NCBI RefSeq assembly: GCF_052056485.1
Contig: NZ_CP183948.1
Coordinates: 2,108,001-2,172,000 of the forward strand
Reading direction: 5' to 3'
DNA: 64,000 nt
Origin: Paenibacillus_AQ nitricinens
GTDB taxonomy: Bacteria; Bacillota; Bacilli; Paenibacillales; Paenibacillaceae
In this document: positions 51,292-60,037 of the stretch, in pieces
Layout: every line of letters begins with the position of its first letter
How positions within the stretch are numbered: the stretch's first letter is position 1
Program-made: the position numbers and the translations under genes
Notes under the pieces: model-generated
What the model saw: only the letters and a program-made list of their open reading frames with translations
The model's database searches: none
What the model was told of the DNA's origin: nothing

Positions 51292-52836
51292 ATGAAGCTT
51301 TTAATTGTAGATGACGAAGTCATTATTAGGACCGGCATTAGCACGGTTATTAAATGGGAAGAGAATGGCATTGAGCTGCTTGTGCCGGCTGCTTCCGCAG
51401 AGGAAGCTTTGATGCGCATTCCGGTTGAGTGTCCTGACATCATTCTAACCGATATTCGGATGACGGGAATGACGGGATTGGAATTATCTCGTGAGGTTAA
51501 GCGGAATTTTCCTTACATTGAAATTGTTATATTGTCTGGATTCGATGATTTCGCATATGCACAGCAAGCGATGCGGGAAGGCATAAGTGATTATTTGCTT
51601 AAAAATAGCCGTCCTGGCGATATCATGACTGCGGTTATGCGCGTGAAGCAGCGTATCGTCAGCAGAAGGGAGGCTGATCATCAAGGCGCCATCCATCAAA
51701 CGGCATTCCGTTGGAAGCAGCTAGATCGGTTTCTTCGCGGGGACAATCTCCTGACGGAGCGTGAAAGTGAGGAACTGTTGATCTATTATCCTGAGCTGAG
51801 GCTCGGATTGGATATGGAGAAGCTAGAGCTATGGCTAGTGACATCAGCGTCTCCACTGACCATGAAGGAGGAGACGGAAAGTGAAATGAATGAGGCGGCT
51901 GCGATGATTAGGGATTCACTTGGCTGTGTCATTCTGGATTGGGAATATGGATGGCTGCTTATTTTCCGCAGGGGGCAGCCGGGCGCGAAGCGATTGGTTA
52001 AGGCGTCGATGGAGCGGGCGGAGCGCGTTTATCGCCAGCCTTTTTTTGCAGCATGCGGTGTATGGGCCAGCAATGTGGCAGAATTGAGGGAGTCCCTTCG
52101 TACCGCCGAACATACCACCTCTTTCCGATGGTTAGCAGAGGAAGCAAGGCTGCTGGTTTATGAGGATATTAAAGACCGGAAAGGAATGCGGACCGTTTGT
52201 ACGGAAGAAGTGGAGAGTAAGTTAACCGCCGTTCTGAGAAGCGGAAGCCGAGAAGTCGTACAGCAGTGGATTAAAGGTGAACTGGCGGGCATTAGGCAGG
52301 ATACGGAAGCGACGCCTAGTTCGGTTCAAGCGTATTTGCATTCGTTGATCGTTGGGGGATACCGCTGGTTAGAGCGTGCAGCGGCATCCGTGGGTCAATC
52401 GATGCCGAAGCTTCCGCAGCTTGAACAGCTGGATATGAAGCTGCTTTCAACGAATCCAGAAGAAATACTGCAGCAGATGCTGCTTGCAATCCATGCGCAG
52501 TATGAACGATTAAATGGGAGCAGAAATGAAGCCATAAACCGAACTGTTGCTTATATACGCGAGCATCTTGCTGACAGCTTGTCTTTGGCACAGGTAGCGG
52601 CAAGCGTACATATGAATCCAAACTATTTTAGCAAGCTGTTTAAACAGGAAACAGGTAAAAACTATATTGAGTATGTAACGGAAGCGAGAATGGAATGGGC
52701 TAGCCGTTTGTTGAAGGAAACGCCGGCGAAGGTAAGCGAGATCGCTAGGCGGGTAGGTTACGAGGATATGAAGCATTTTAACCAGCTTTTTAAGCGGTAC
52801 AGTGGCGAAACCCCTTCGCAATATCGATCAAGATGA
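51292..52836 (+). CDS. YesN-type response regulator with AraC DNA-binding domain
   Basis: A 514-residue regulator: receiver domain at 1-120 with DDE pocket and Asp54 in ILTDIRMTGMTG, a long middle region with no recognised motif, and a C-terminal AraC/XylS double HTH (DSLSLAQVAASVHMNPNYFS, KLFKQETGKNYIEYV, VSEIARRVGYEDMKHFNQLF). It should activate the downstream transporter genes when phosphorylated by the upstream kinase. The start at 51292 follows AAGGAG; earlier codons lack a site. A 21-bp direct repeat before the binding-protein gene fits an AraC-type target. Confidence 0.9.
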   Translation: MKLLIVDDEVIIRTGISTVIKWEENGIELLVPAASAEEALMRIPVECPDIILTDIRMTGMTGLELSREVKRNFPYIEIVILSGFDDFAYAQQAMREGISDYLLKNSRPGDIMTAVMRVKQRIVSRREADHQGAIHQTAFRWKQLDRFLRGDNLLTERESEELLIYYPELRLGLDMEKLELWLVTSASPLTMKEETESEMNEAAAMIRDSLGCVILDWEYGWLLIFRRGQPGAKRLVKASMERAERVYRQPFFAACGVWASNVAELRESLRTAEHTTSFRWLAEEARLLVYEDIKDRKGMRTVCTEEVESKLTAVLRSGSREVVQQWIKGELAGIRQDTEATPSSVQAYLHSLIVGGYRWLERAAASVGQSMPKLPQLEQLDMKLLSTNPEEILQQMLLAIHAQYERLNGSRNEAINRTVAYIREHLADSLSLAQVAASVHMNPNYFSKLFKQETGKNYIEYVTEARMEWASRLLKETPAKVSEIARRVGYEDMKHFNQLFKRYSGETPSQYRSR

Positions 52837-52853
52837 ATGGCCGAAGGTGAAAA

Positions 52854-52892
52854 TATCCCCCGTAAGCGCTTAATTATCCCCCCTACGACTTA
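52854..52892 (+). promoter_or_regulatory. 21-bp direct repeat, probable operator for the YesN-type regulator; overlapping cre-like centre
   Basis: TATCCCCC starts at 52854 and again at 52875, exactly 21 bases apart, with further matches (TA at +9/+10, G at +12, T at +16). Direct repeats at this spacing are typical of AraC-family binding. TTAAGCGCTTA-like symmetry (GTAAGCGCTTAA at 52862-52873) also resembles a cre core. It lies 50-90 bases before the lipoprotein start. Confidence 0.55.
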
Positions 52893-52941
52893 TCGTCTGT
52901 CTTATCTATACTAGGGTTATCACTAAAGGGGGAATATTTGA

Positions 52942-54273
52942 ATGAAGAAGAGATTTGCGTTTGTAACGACAATTATCTTGATGATTGCCCTTTTGGCAAC
53001 CGCTTGCAACAATGGCGGAAAAACGGAGCAGGGCAATGAAGGTAACAAAGGCTCTGAAGAAAAGACGAAAATTTCAATATGGCATAACTTCGCAGGTGAT
53101 GACCTTCGTGCCAAAGCGGTTAGAGACCTGATCGACAAGTATAAAGCGGAACATCCAGATGTTGAGGTAGACGCGCAAGCGATCCCGGTTGACGGTTATC
53201 GTCAACGCCTAAGCACAGTGGCTGCAGCAAATGAAATGCCAGACGTATTTTTCGTCTATGCGGGCAGCCAATCCCAAGAGTTCTATGATGCCGGGAAGCT
53301 TCAACCGATTACAGAGTTGATGGATAAATACCCAGAATGGAAGAACAATTTCTTGGCAGGGGCATTCGACCGCTATGCGTTTGAAAAAGGACAAATTTTC
53401 ACAGCACCGCTCGGGATGTCAGCAACTTCGTTCATGTATTACAATAAAGATCTTTTCGAGAAGCATAGTGTAAAAGTGCCGACGACTTGGGAAGAGATGA
53501 TGACTGCGATCAAAACGTTCAACGACAACGGCATTACGCCGATTGCCCTCGGCAATAAAGCGCCATGGGTTGCACAATCGACGATTATCGGTTCGTTGGC
53601 TGACCGCGTGACAGGCACGGAATGGTTTTTGAAAGCTGCAGCTCAAGATGGAGCGTCTTTTACAGATTCTGTGTTCATTGATGCATTGGGTAAGTACAAA
53701 GAGCTCGTTGACAATAAAGCGTTTCAAGATGGCGCAAACAGCATCGACAACACACAGGCAGAGCAATACTTCATTCAAGGCAAGGCAGCCATGATGATTA
53801 ACGGTGCATGGTCACTTACGAATCTTGCAGCATCCTCAACACCTGAGCAATTAGCACCTATCGAAGTCACAACTATGCCTGGCATCGAAGGTGGAGCAGG
53901 CAAAGCGAATACACTTTCGGGCGGCGCTGGCGCTGGCTTCGCGCTTAACAAAAATACAAAAGGTGCACAAAAGCAGGCAGCACTTGATCTGATCTACGCA
54001 GTAAGCGGACCGGACGGCCAAAAGGCGATTGCAGAAAGCAACTCGATGGTTATGTACAAAGTAGAACTGGATAAGTCGAAAGTAAGCCCGCTTTACTTCA
54101 AAGCTTACGAATTGGCTGTGAATTCTGAAATTACACCGGTATATGACGCCTATTTATCTGCTGAAGCAGGCGAGGTGATTAACAACGGTCTTCAAGAGCT
54201 TATGATGGGTGGTAAGCCGGAGGATGTTGCTAAAAAACTGCAGGATGCGCAAGCGCGTTCGACTAAAAAGTAA
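52942..54273 (+). CDS. extracellular sugar-binding lipoprotein of an ABC transporter
   Basis: A 443-residue family 1 solute-binding protein. The lipoprotein signal ends in LLATAC at about residue 22. Features: ISIWHNFAGDDLRAKAVRDLIDKY, QAIPVDGYRQRLSTVAAANEMPDVFFVYAG, PLGMSATSFMYYNKDLFEKHSVKVPTTWEEM, GKAAMMINGAWSL. It captures a sugar or oligosaccharide at the membrane and delivers it to the two permeases downstream. The associated GH20 enzyme suggests N-acetylglucosamine-containing substrates; this is inference. Confidence 0.92.
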   Translation: MKKRFAFVTTIILMIALLATACNNGGKTEQGNEGNKGSEEKTKISIWHNFAGDDLRAKAVRDLIDKYKAEHPDVEVDAQAIPVDGYRQRLSTVAAANEMPDVFFVYAGSQSQEFYDAGKLQPITELMDKYPEWKNNFLAGAFDRYAFEKGQIFTAPLGMSATSFMYYNKDLFEKHSVKVPTTWEEMMTAIKTFNDNGITPIALGNKAPWVAQSTIIGSLADRVTGTEWFLKAAAQDGASFTDSVFIDALGKYKELVDNKAFQDGANSIDNTQAEQYFIQGKAAMMINGAWSLTNLAASSTPEQLAPIEVTTMPGIEGGAGKANTLSGGAGAGFALNKNTKGAQKQAALDLIYAVSGPDGQKAIAESNSMVMYKVELDKSKVSPLYFKAYELAVNSEITPVYDAYLSAEAGEVINNGLQELMMGGKPEDVAKKLQDAQARSTKK

Positions 54274-54305
54274 TCAGACAAAAGCAAGTAAAGGAGGCTG
54301 CCGCC

Positions 54306-55178
54306 ATGCCTGCATCATTGCGCAGCAGAAGCTTCGTCATCATGGCGCTGCTTCCTGCACTACTCATTTTTATCATCTTTGCGATCGTCCCGATTTTTTG
54401 GTCAGCGTACTACGGGTTCTTTGAGTGGAAGGGACTCGGTACTGCCAAGCTTATCGGGTTGGATAATTATCGAATGATATTAGAGGACCCTGTATTCTGG
54501 AGAGCGCTGAAAAACAATCTGATCCTTGTTGTCTCGGCAGTAATAGGTCAAGTATCGGTCGCATTGCTGCTGTCATTGCTCCTGCTTAAGAACACGATGT
54601 TCAATCGCTTGATGCGCTCCGCCGTATTTCTCCCGATGGTGCTGTCTACAGTCGTCGTCGGTCTTATCTGGGGTTATATTTATCACCCGCAAATTGGTTT
54701 ACTGAATCAATTATTGGAGACGCTGGGACTGGAATCTTGGACTCGAACTTGGCTAGACGACCCTAAAATCAATATGTTTGCCGTATCGATTCCGATTAAC
54801 TGGGCAAATATCGGGCCATATCTTATCATTTTCATCGCTGCACTCCAAAATATTTCTTCAGAAATTAATGATGCTTCGAAGATCGATGGGGCGATTGGTT
54901 GGAGGAAGCTATTTTTCGTAACGCTCCCGATGATTTGGGGAACGGTTGTTGTAACCATCGTACTGTGCATATCTGGGAGCTTAAAGGCATTCGACCATGT
55001 TATCGTCATGACGCGTGGCGGACCTGCACAATCTACAGAATTGCTCGCCACATATATGTACAATAACACCTTTACGGTATACCGTTACGGCTACGGCTCT
55101 GCGGTATCCACAATGATTATTCTGATTAGCGCCGTGCTCATTGGCCTAAATCACATCATCACGAAGAGACGCGGGTAA
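54306..55178 (+). CDS. sugar ABC transporter permease (MalF/LplB type)
   Basis: A 290-residue inner-membrane permease with six helices. The EAA loop region lies around NDASKIDGAIGWRKLFFVTLPMIWG. It begins ALLPALLIFIIFAIVPIFWSAYYGFFEW, typical of carbohydrate uptake transporter 1 permeases. AGGAGG precedes the ATG. No ATPase gene is in the locus; such systems commonly share a genome-wide MsmK-type ATPase. Confidence 0.92.
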   Translation: MPASLRSRSFVIMALLPALLIFIIFAIVPIFWSAYYGFFEWKGLGTAKLIGLDNYRMILEDPVFWRALKNNLILVVSAVIGQVSVALLLSLLLLKNTMFNRLMRSAVFLPMVLSTVVVGLIWGYIYHPQIGLLNQLLETLGLESWTRTWLDDPKINMFAVSIPINWANIGPYLIIFIAALQNISSEINDASKIDGAIGWRKLFFVTLPMIWGTVVVTIVLCISGSLKAFDHVIVMTRGGPAQSTELLATYMYNNTFTVYRYGYGSAVSTMIILISAVLIGLNHIITKRRG

Positions 55179-55225
55179 TGGGCGGTCGGCTAATGTTAGC
55201 CCGGCCGATGAAGGAGTGAATCGCT

Positions 55226-56095
55226 ATGCAAGTAATGATAAACGCTCGGTCGGAGAAGAGGAGAGGCTCGCTGTTACGTAAGCCGATTTCCGGAATTGCG
55301 AAAATCATTCTGTTATTTTATGCCATAATTACATTGTATCCGCTATACTGGTTAGGAATAAGCGCATTCAAGTCGAATCAGGAATTTTTCAATCGTCCTT
55401 ATTCCTGGCCGCAGCATTGGCAGCTCGACAACATAACCCGGGCATGGGATCTCGGAAATATGGGCCGGGCGGTGCTCAACTCCACAGTAGTTACTATGTC
55501 AGCGCTACTGCTAACTATTGTGCTCGGCATGCTTGCTGCTTATGTGCTTGCCCGATTCCCATTCAAGTGGAGTGGAGCTGTAAAAGGATTGTTCTTGCTC
55601 GGCATGCTCATTCCAATTCATAGCACACTCGTTCCATTGTTTATTTTCATGAACAAGCTCGGGATGCTGAATACGTACTGGTCACTCATTCTGCCTTATA
55701 CGGCATTTGAATTACCAATTGCAATCTTCCTCGGAATGGCCTACATCGTATCTATTCCAAGAGAAGTAGAGGAAGCGGCGATGATCGACGGCAATGGCTG
55801 GTGGGGAATCTTCGGACGCATCATTTTCCCGCTGTCTCTGCCAATCGTGGCTACGATTACAATTCTTGCATTTTTGAGGTTTTGGAATGACTTCTCCTTC
55901 GCGCTCGTCTTTATTAATTCTCAAGCGCTGAAGACGCTGCCCCTCAGCTTGTCGCTCTTCTCCGACGGATTCGGAACGGACTACAGCTTAACAATGGGAG
56001 CGATGTTTATTGCTGCAATACCAACCATCGTCATCTTTTTGATCTTTCAAGAGCAAATTATGAAAGGTATGGTAGCAGGCTCGGTCAAAGGTTAA
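55226..56095 (+). CDS. sugar ABC transporter permease (MalG/LplC type)
   Basis: A 289-residue six-helix permease, second half of the transporter: LFYAIITLYPLYWLGISAFK, LNSTVVTMSALLLTIVLGMLAAYVLARF, and the EAA loop EVEEAAMIDGNGWWGIFGRIIFPLSLP. AAGGAG precedes the ATG. The hexosaminidase gene follows 62 bases later, presumably on the same transcript. Confidence 0.92.
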   Translation: MQVMINARSEKRRGSLLRKPISGIAKIILLFYAIITLYPLYWLGISAFKSNQEFFNRPYSWPQHWQLDNITRAWDLGNMGRAVLNSTVVTMSALLLTIVLGMLAAYVLARFPFKWSGAVKGLFLLGMLIPIHSTLVPLFIFMNKLGMLNTYWSLILPYTAFELPIAIFLGMAYIVSIPREVEEAAMIDGNGWWGIFGRIIFPLSLPIVATITILAFLRFWNDFSFALVFINSQALKTLPLSLSLFSDGFGTDYSLTMGAMFIAAIPTIVIFLIFQEQIMKGMVAGSVKG

Positions 56096-56157
56096 CATCC
56101 TTGATCGAGTTTTTGGTGTAATTTTATACATATTTCATTCATGTGGAGGGATTGATA

Positions 56158-58068
56158 GTGAAATTACATTTTATGGGAGAATTGAGCGAGCTTCAATCAG
56201 GGCTTCAGTTGCTGCTTGCCGAACTTAAGTCAGAATCGTCGGAGGACGGAATTCCCGTGTGGATAGAATCGTCTTCAGGAAAACTGGAAGTTGGCTATGA
56301 TGGTAAAAGCGCATATATTCGTTACGGCGCTAAACATCAATTTTTCCGCGGCTTGGGATTGTTGATTCAGAAGTTTAGTAGCGGAGAGAAGTTTCAAATT
56401 ATAGAGCAACAACAATTCGATGCGATTGGTCCGATGTTTGATTTGTCGCGCAATGGAGTGCTGACCGTTGAAAGCTTCAAGTTTATGCTGCGCAAAATGG
56501 CGCTGATGGGCTTGAATAGCGTCATGCTCTATTTGGAAGACACTTACGAGATCGAAGATGAGCCTTATTTCGGCTATATGCGCGGCCGCTACTCTGCTGC
56601 GGAGTTGAAGGAAATCGACGATTACGCCGATCAATTCGGCATTGAAGCGTTCCCGAGCATTCAGACACTGGCTCATTTGGAGGAGTTTCTGAAATGGGAG
56701 CCGGTAAAGGAATATAAAGATACAAAAGGCGCGTTGCTAGTTGGAGCGGAGAAGACTGATCGTCTGGTCGAAAATATGATTGTCAGCATTAGCGCACCGT
56801 TCCGCAGCCGGAAAATCCACATCGGCATGGATGAAGCGGAAGAGCTTGGACGGGGTAAATTTTTGGATCGCAATGGACATATGAGCCGTTTTGATATTAT
56901 GACAGGCCATCTGGAACGGGTGCTCGCAGTAACTCGACGCTTAGGGCTGAAAGCGATGATGTGGAGCGATATGTTCCTGAAGCTGGCTTCGGCGAACGGT
57001 GAAGATTATTACGGCCATGAGACGCAAATATCAGAGGACATGTCGAGCCGCATTCCGAAGGACATAGATATGGTTTACTGGGACTATAACCACGTCGAGG
57101 AGAGGGACTACGAAACATTGATCGCTAAACACCGGCCGCTTGGCAATACTCTCATTTTTGCGGGTGCGGTGTGGGTATTCAATACGTTCGGCGTCAATTA
57201 CGGGCTATCCTTGCCGGCGACGGATGCAGCGCTGACGGTATGCAAGAAGGAAGGTATCCGCGAAGTTTATGCGACGATGTGGGGTGACGACGGAATGGAG
57301 AGCAATCCGTACATTGCTTTGCTCGGCTTGCAGTTTTATGCGGAGCATGCCTATTCTTCGTCCACGCCGACTGACGAGGTACTGGCCGAGCGCGTTCGGT
57401 TCTGCACCGGCATCGAGGCAGATGCTTACATGGGGCTGAAGTATTTGGACGAGACACCAGGAGCTGCACCAAATAATCAGAAGCAGAGCAATCCGTCTAA
57501 GTTTCTGTTGTATCAGGATGTACTGCTGGGGCTGTTCGACAAACAGATTGATGGGTTAGATATGACGGCACATTATGCATGGACAGAAAGTGAAATTGCT
57601 AGCCGCAGAAAGCCTGAGGCAGAGCTGGATTACTTGTTCGAGGTGCCGCAAAAGCTGTGTGCGGTGCTGAAGCAGAAGAGTGAAATCGGGCTTGAGCTGA
57701 AGCGGGCTTATGACAGTGGCGACAAGGCATTGCTTAGACGGATTGCTGAGGACGTTTTGCCCGAAATCTCGCAGTCAGTACTAAAGCTTCGCGCCGCACA
57801 CCGGAAGCAATGGCTATCGATGTTCAAGCCGTTTGGCTGGGAGGTGCTCGATATTCGTTACGGGGGCGTCTTAAGCCGGCTGGATACAGCGAGCATGAGG
57901 CTGTTAGAATATGCGGACGGAAAGCTCGAGCGGATCGAGGAGCTGGAGCAGGAACGATTGCTGTATAGCACGACAAACCGCTTCACCGACAAAGGTGCAG
58001 GCTGGTGCAGCTATTATTACCGCATGGCATCGCCTAACGTCTTTTTCCATGTGATCAATCCATTCTAG
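56158..58068 (+). CDS. GH20 beta-N-acetylhexosaminidase (GcnA-like)
   Basis: A 636-residue protein without a signal peptide, so cytoplasmic. It has the GH20 zincin-like N-terminal region, then the TIM barrel with MFDLSRNGVLTVESFKFMLR, LMGLNSVMLYLEDTYE, FPSIQTLAHLEEFLKW, and the catalytic pair Asp225-Glu226 in HIGMDEAEELG; MMWSDMF and MWGDDGMESN follow as substrate-binding segments. It should release terminal GlcNAc or GalNAc from imported oligosaccharides. The start is GTG (56158), seven bases after GGAGGG; the preceding GTG overlaps that site. Confidence 0.88.
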   Translation: MKLHFMGELSELQSGLQLLLAELKSESSEDGIPVWIESSSGKLEVGYDGKSAYIRYGAKHQFFRGLGLLIQKFSSGEKFQIIEQQQFDAIGPMFDLSRNGVLTVESFKFMLRKMALMGLNSVMLYLEDTYEIEDEPYFGYMRGRYSAAELKEIDDYADQFGIEAFPSIQTLAHLEEFLKWEPVKEYKDTKGALLVGAEKTDRLVENMIVSISAPFRSRKIHIGMDEAEELGRGKFLDRNGHMSRFDIMTGHLERVLAVTRRLGLKAMMWSDMFLKLASANGEDYYGHETQISEDMSSRIPKDIDMVYWDYNHVEERDYETLIAKHRPLGNTLIFAGAVWVFNTFGVNYGLSLPATDAALTVCKKEGIREVYATMWGDDGMESNPYIALLGLQFYAEHAYSSSTPTDEVLAERVRFCTGIEADAYMGLKYLDETPGAAPNNQKQSNPSKFLLYQDVLLGLFDKQIDGLDMTAHYAWTESEIASRRKPEAELDYLFEVPQKLCAVLKQKSEIGLELKRAYDSGDKALLRRIAEDVLPEISQSVLKLRAAHRKQWLSMFKPFGWEVLDIRYGGVLSRLDTASMRLLEYADGKLERIEELEQERLLYSTTNRFTDKGAGWCSYYYRMASPNVFFHVINPF

Positions 58069-58178
58069 GTTGAAGAATTATGAAATCGTATCGAAACTGA
58101 ATTCGCAATACAGGAACTTTAAGGTATGATTTAAACGTAATACGTAAACCTAACAAACTAAGAATAGGTATAAACAAG

Positions 58179-58217
58179 TTGCCAGACCACAGTTTTCTGT
58201 AGTCTGGCATTTTATTT
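58179..58217 (+). terminator. terminator of the sugar-uptake operon
   Basis: TGCCAGACCACAG pairs with CTGTAGTCTGGCA (one mismatch) around TTTT, followed by TTTTATTT. Confidence 0.85.
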
Positions 58218-58283
58218 AATGGGGGCACATCGTATAAAGTTGTTCCCACTGAATACTCCACACATGTGGAGTTCGCGAAACAG

Positions 58284-58339
58284 GGCTCCCGATGCAATAG
58301 GCACTTTTAAGGGCGGTGGCTTTCAGGTATTACAGGCAG
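58284..58339 (+). repeat. degenerate copy of the type I antitoxin RNA region
   Basis: GGCTCCCGATGCAATAGGCA and CTTTTAAGGGCGGTGGCTTT with CAGGTATTACAGGCAG follow the antitoxin sequence at 44653-44708 with scattered changes. The toxin gene and terminator are gone. Confidence 0.65.
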
Positions 58340-58406
58340 CATTATTCTGTTGCGAGGATTATTCGATAGAGATTTGTCAAAATAAAAGACACCCGGTTTT
58401 GATATG

Positions 58407-58464
58407 CTCCCGTCATAGTAGACAGTAGAAAAAACAAAAACTTCTACTGCTACAATGACGGGAG
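58407..58464 (+). promoter_or_regulatory. IS left-end hairpin covering the orfA ribosome site
   Basis: CTCCCGTCAT pairs with ATGACGGGAG and CAGTAGAA with TTCTACTG, giving an almost continuous long stem whose right arm contains the GGGAG ribosome site of orfA. It would form only in transcripts entering from outside, a known way for IS elements to silence read-through expression. Confidence 0.6.
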
Positions 58465-58472
58465 TTTTTCTA

Positions 58473-59162
58473 ATGTCTAAAAGAAGTCCAGCATCTTTAG
58501 AAGTAAAATTACATGTCGTACGGCTGTGCCTTGAGCACAAGTCGAATCCAAACTATGAGGCAAAACAGCGAGGTCTTAGTTCGCACACGGTTAGAGAATG
58601 GATTAGGAAATATAAAGCAGATGGTTTGGACGGGTTAAAGGAATCGAGAACATGGAAAACATACTCTAAGGAATTCAAACTGGCTGCTGTTAACGAAGTG
58701 TTGTCTGGTCGTTTCTCCGTTGAAGAGGCGACAAACAAGCATCATATTTCAAGTAGAAGTGTTTTGATCAAATGGATTACCAAGTATACTAATGAGATAG
58801 AATTAAAACCTACACATAAAGGAAAAGGACTATCTCATATGAACAAAGGACGTAAAACAACTTTCGAAGAACGTATTGAAATTGCACAATATACCATCGC
58901 TAATGAATTGGATTATCAGAAAGCGATTGAAAAATACGGTGTATCTTATCAGCAAGTTTACGCATGGGTTCGGAAATATCAAGCTGGCCGTGAGGAAGCT
59001 CTTCAGGACAATCGAGGTCGTAAAAAGCCTGTAGAAGAACTAGAGGAGCATGAACGTCTTAAGCTACGGATTAAAGAGCTAGAAGCGCGAAATGAATACC
59101 TAGAGATGGAGAATGACTTCGCAAAAAAGTTGGCAGAGATCAAGCGACGAAATACACGCTAA
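58473..59162 (+). CDS. IS3-family transposase OrfA
   Basis: A 229-residue DNA-binding half with three helix-turn-helix repeats (SLEVKLHVVRLCLEH, YSKEFKLAAVNEVLSGRFSV, TFEERIEIAQYTIANELDY) and a C-terminal leucine-zipper-like region (LEEHERLKLRIKELEARNEYLEME). The start at 58473 follows GGGAG. Ribosomes slipping back one base at A-AAA-AAG would enter OrfB and make the OrfAB transposase; unshifted product probably acts as a repressor. Confidence 0.9.
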   Translation: MSKRSPASLEVKLHVVRLCLEHKSNPNYEAKQRGLSSHTVREWIRKYKADGLDGLKESRTWKTYSKEFKLAAVNEVLSGRFSVEEATNKHHISSRSVLIKWITKYTNEIELKPTHKGKGLSHMNKGRKTTFEERIEIAQYTIANELDYQKAIEKYGVSYQQVYAWVRKYQAGREEALQDNRGRKKPVEELEEHERLKLRIKELEARNEYLEMENDFAKKLAEIKRRNTR

Positions 59163-59182
59163 CCCTCGTTCGACAAGTAAAC

Positions 59183-60037
59183 TTGTATCAAGCGATTCAA
59201 GAACTGAACAAAGAAAAAGGTCACGCAATTACGAAGTTGTGTGCGTTAGCTGGGGTTGCTCGATCTGCCTATTACAAGTGGTTAAAATGGAAACCCTCTT
59301 GCATAGAACTTGAAACTCGTGCGTTAGCGAAAGAAGTAAAGCTACGATATGACAAGCGAAAAGGGATTCTTGGCTACCGTCAAATGCGCACGCAATTAAA
59401 CCGAAAGCTCAAAAAGCAGTACAACAAAAAGCGTTATTACCGAATTATGTGTGCTCTTGGGCTTAAAGCAGTCATTCGCAGAAAACGAGCAAGTTATGTG
59501 AAAGCTACGGAGATCCATGTAGCTGAAAATGTAATGAACCGTAACTTTGATGCCAATTCCCCTAATTCAAAATGGTGTACAGATGTGACAGAACTGAAGT
59601 ACGGGAATGGGCGCAAAGCCTATTTGAGTGCCATTATTGATGTATATGATAATTCCATTGTTTCATGGGTATTAAGCCATTCCAACAACAATAAACTCGT
59701 GATGGATACGTTGAAAAGGGCTTACGCGAAGAATCCTGGCGTATCTCCTCTTCTACAAAGCGACAGAGGTTTCCAGTACACGTCACATGAGTATAACCGA
59801 CTTCATGTGAAATACGGATTTAAGAAAAGCATGTCTCGTGTGAGCCGATGTTTGGATAACCAACCTATTGAGCGTTTTTGGGGTACTTACAAGGCAGAAA
59901 GCTATTATCTTACAAAATTTGATACCTATGAAGAAGTCCTCACGGAGGTTAGCAAATATATTCACTACTACAATAATTACCGCTATACAGAATGTTTGGA
60001 TGGCTTGTCACCTAACGAATACCGACGAGCTGCATAA
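59183..60037 (+). CDS. IS3-family transposase OrfB (DDE integrase domain)
   Basis: The 284-residue part from 59183 includes HTH_21 (YRQMRTQLNRKLKKQYNKKR region) and the rve integrase core with the DDE residues in WCTDVTELKY, LLQSDRGFQYTS and QPIERFWGTYKAE. The same frame stays open upstream through the slippery heptamer, so the functional product is the OrfAB fusion and the isolated TTG start is doubtful. A perfect 12-bp hairpin (ATACCTCAGCTC / GAGCTGAGGTAT, 60043-60075) follows as terminator. Confidence 0.9.
   Translation: MYQAIQELNKEKGHAITKLCALAGVARSAYYKWLKWKPSCIELETRALAKEVKLRYDKRKGILGYRQMRTQLNRKLKKQYNKKRYYRIMCALGLKAVIRRKRASYVKATEIHVAENVMNRNFDANSPNSKWCTDVTELKYGNGRKAYLSAIIDVYDNSIVSWVLSHSNNNKLVMDTLKRAYAKNPGVSPLLQSDRGFQYTSHEYNRLHVKYGFKKSMSRVSRCLDNQPIERFWGTYKAESYYLTKFDTYEEVLTEVSKYIHYYNNYRYTECLDGLSPNEYRRAA

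Larger units (their letters stand above)
58069..58399. other. intergenic stretch with terminator and a degenerate antitoxin copy
   Basis: No gene is visible. It contains a terminator (58179-58217), a small palindrome (ACTCCAC/GTGGAGT at 58255-58272), an antitoxin-like remnant (58284-58339), and the left arm of the terminator split by the IS. Confidence 0.6.
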
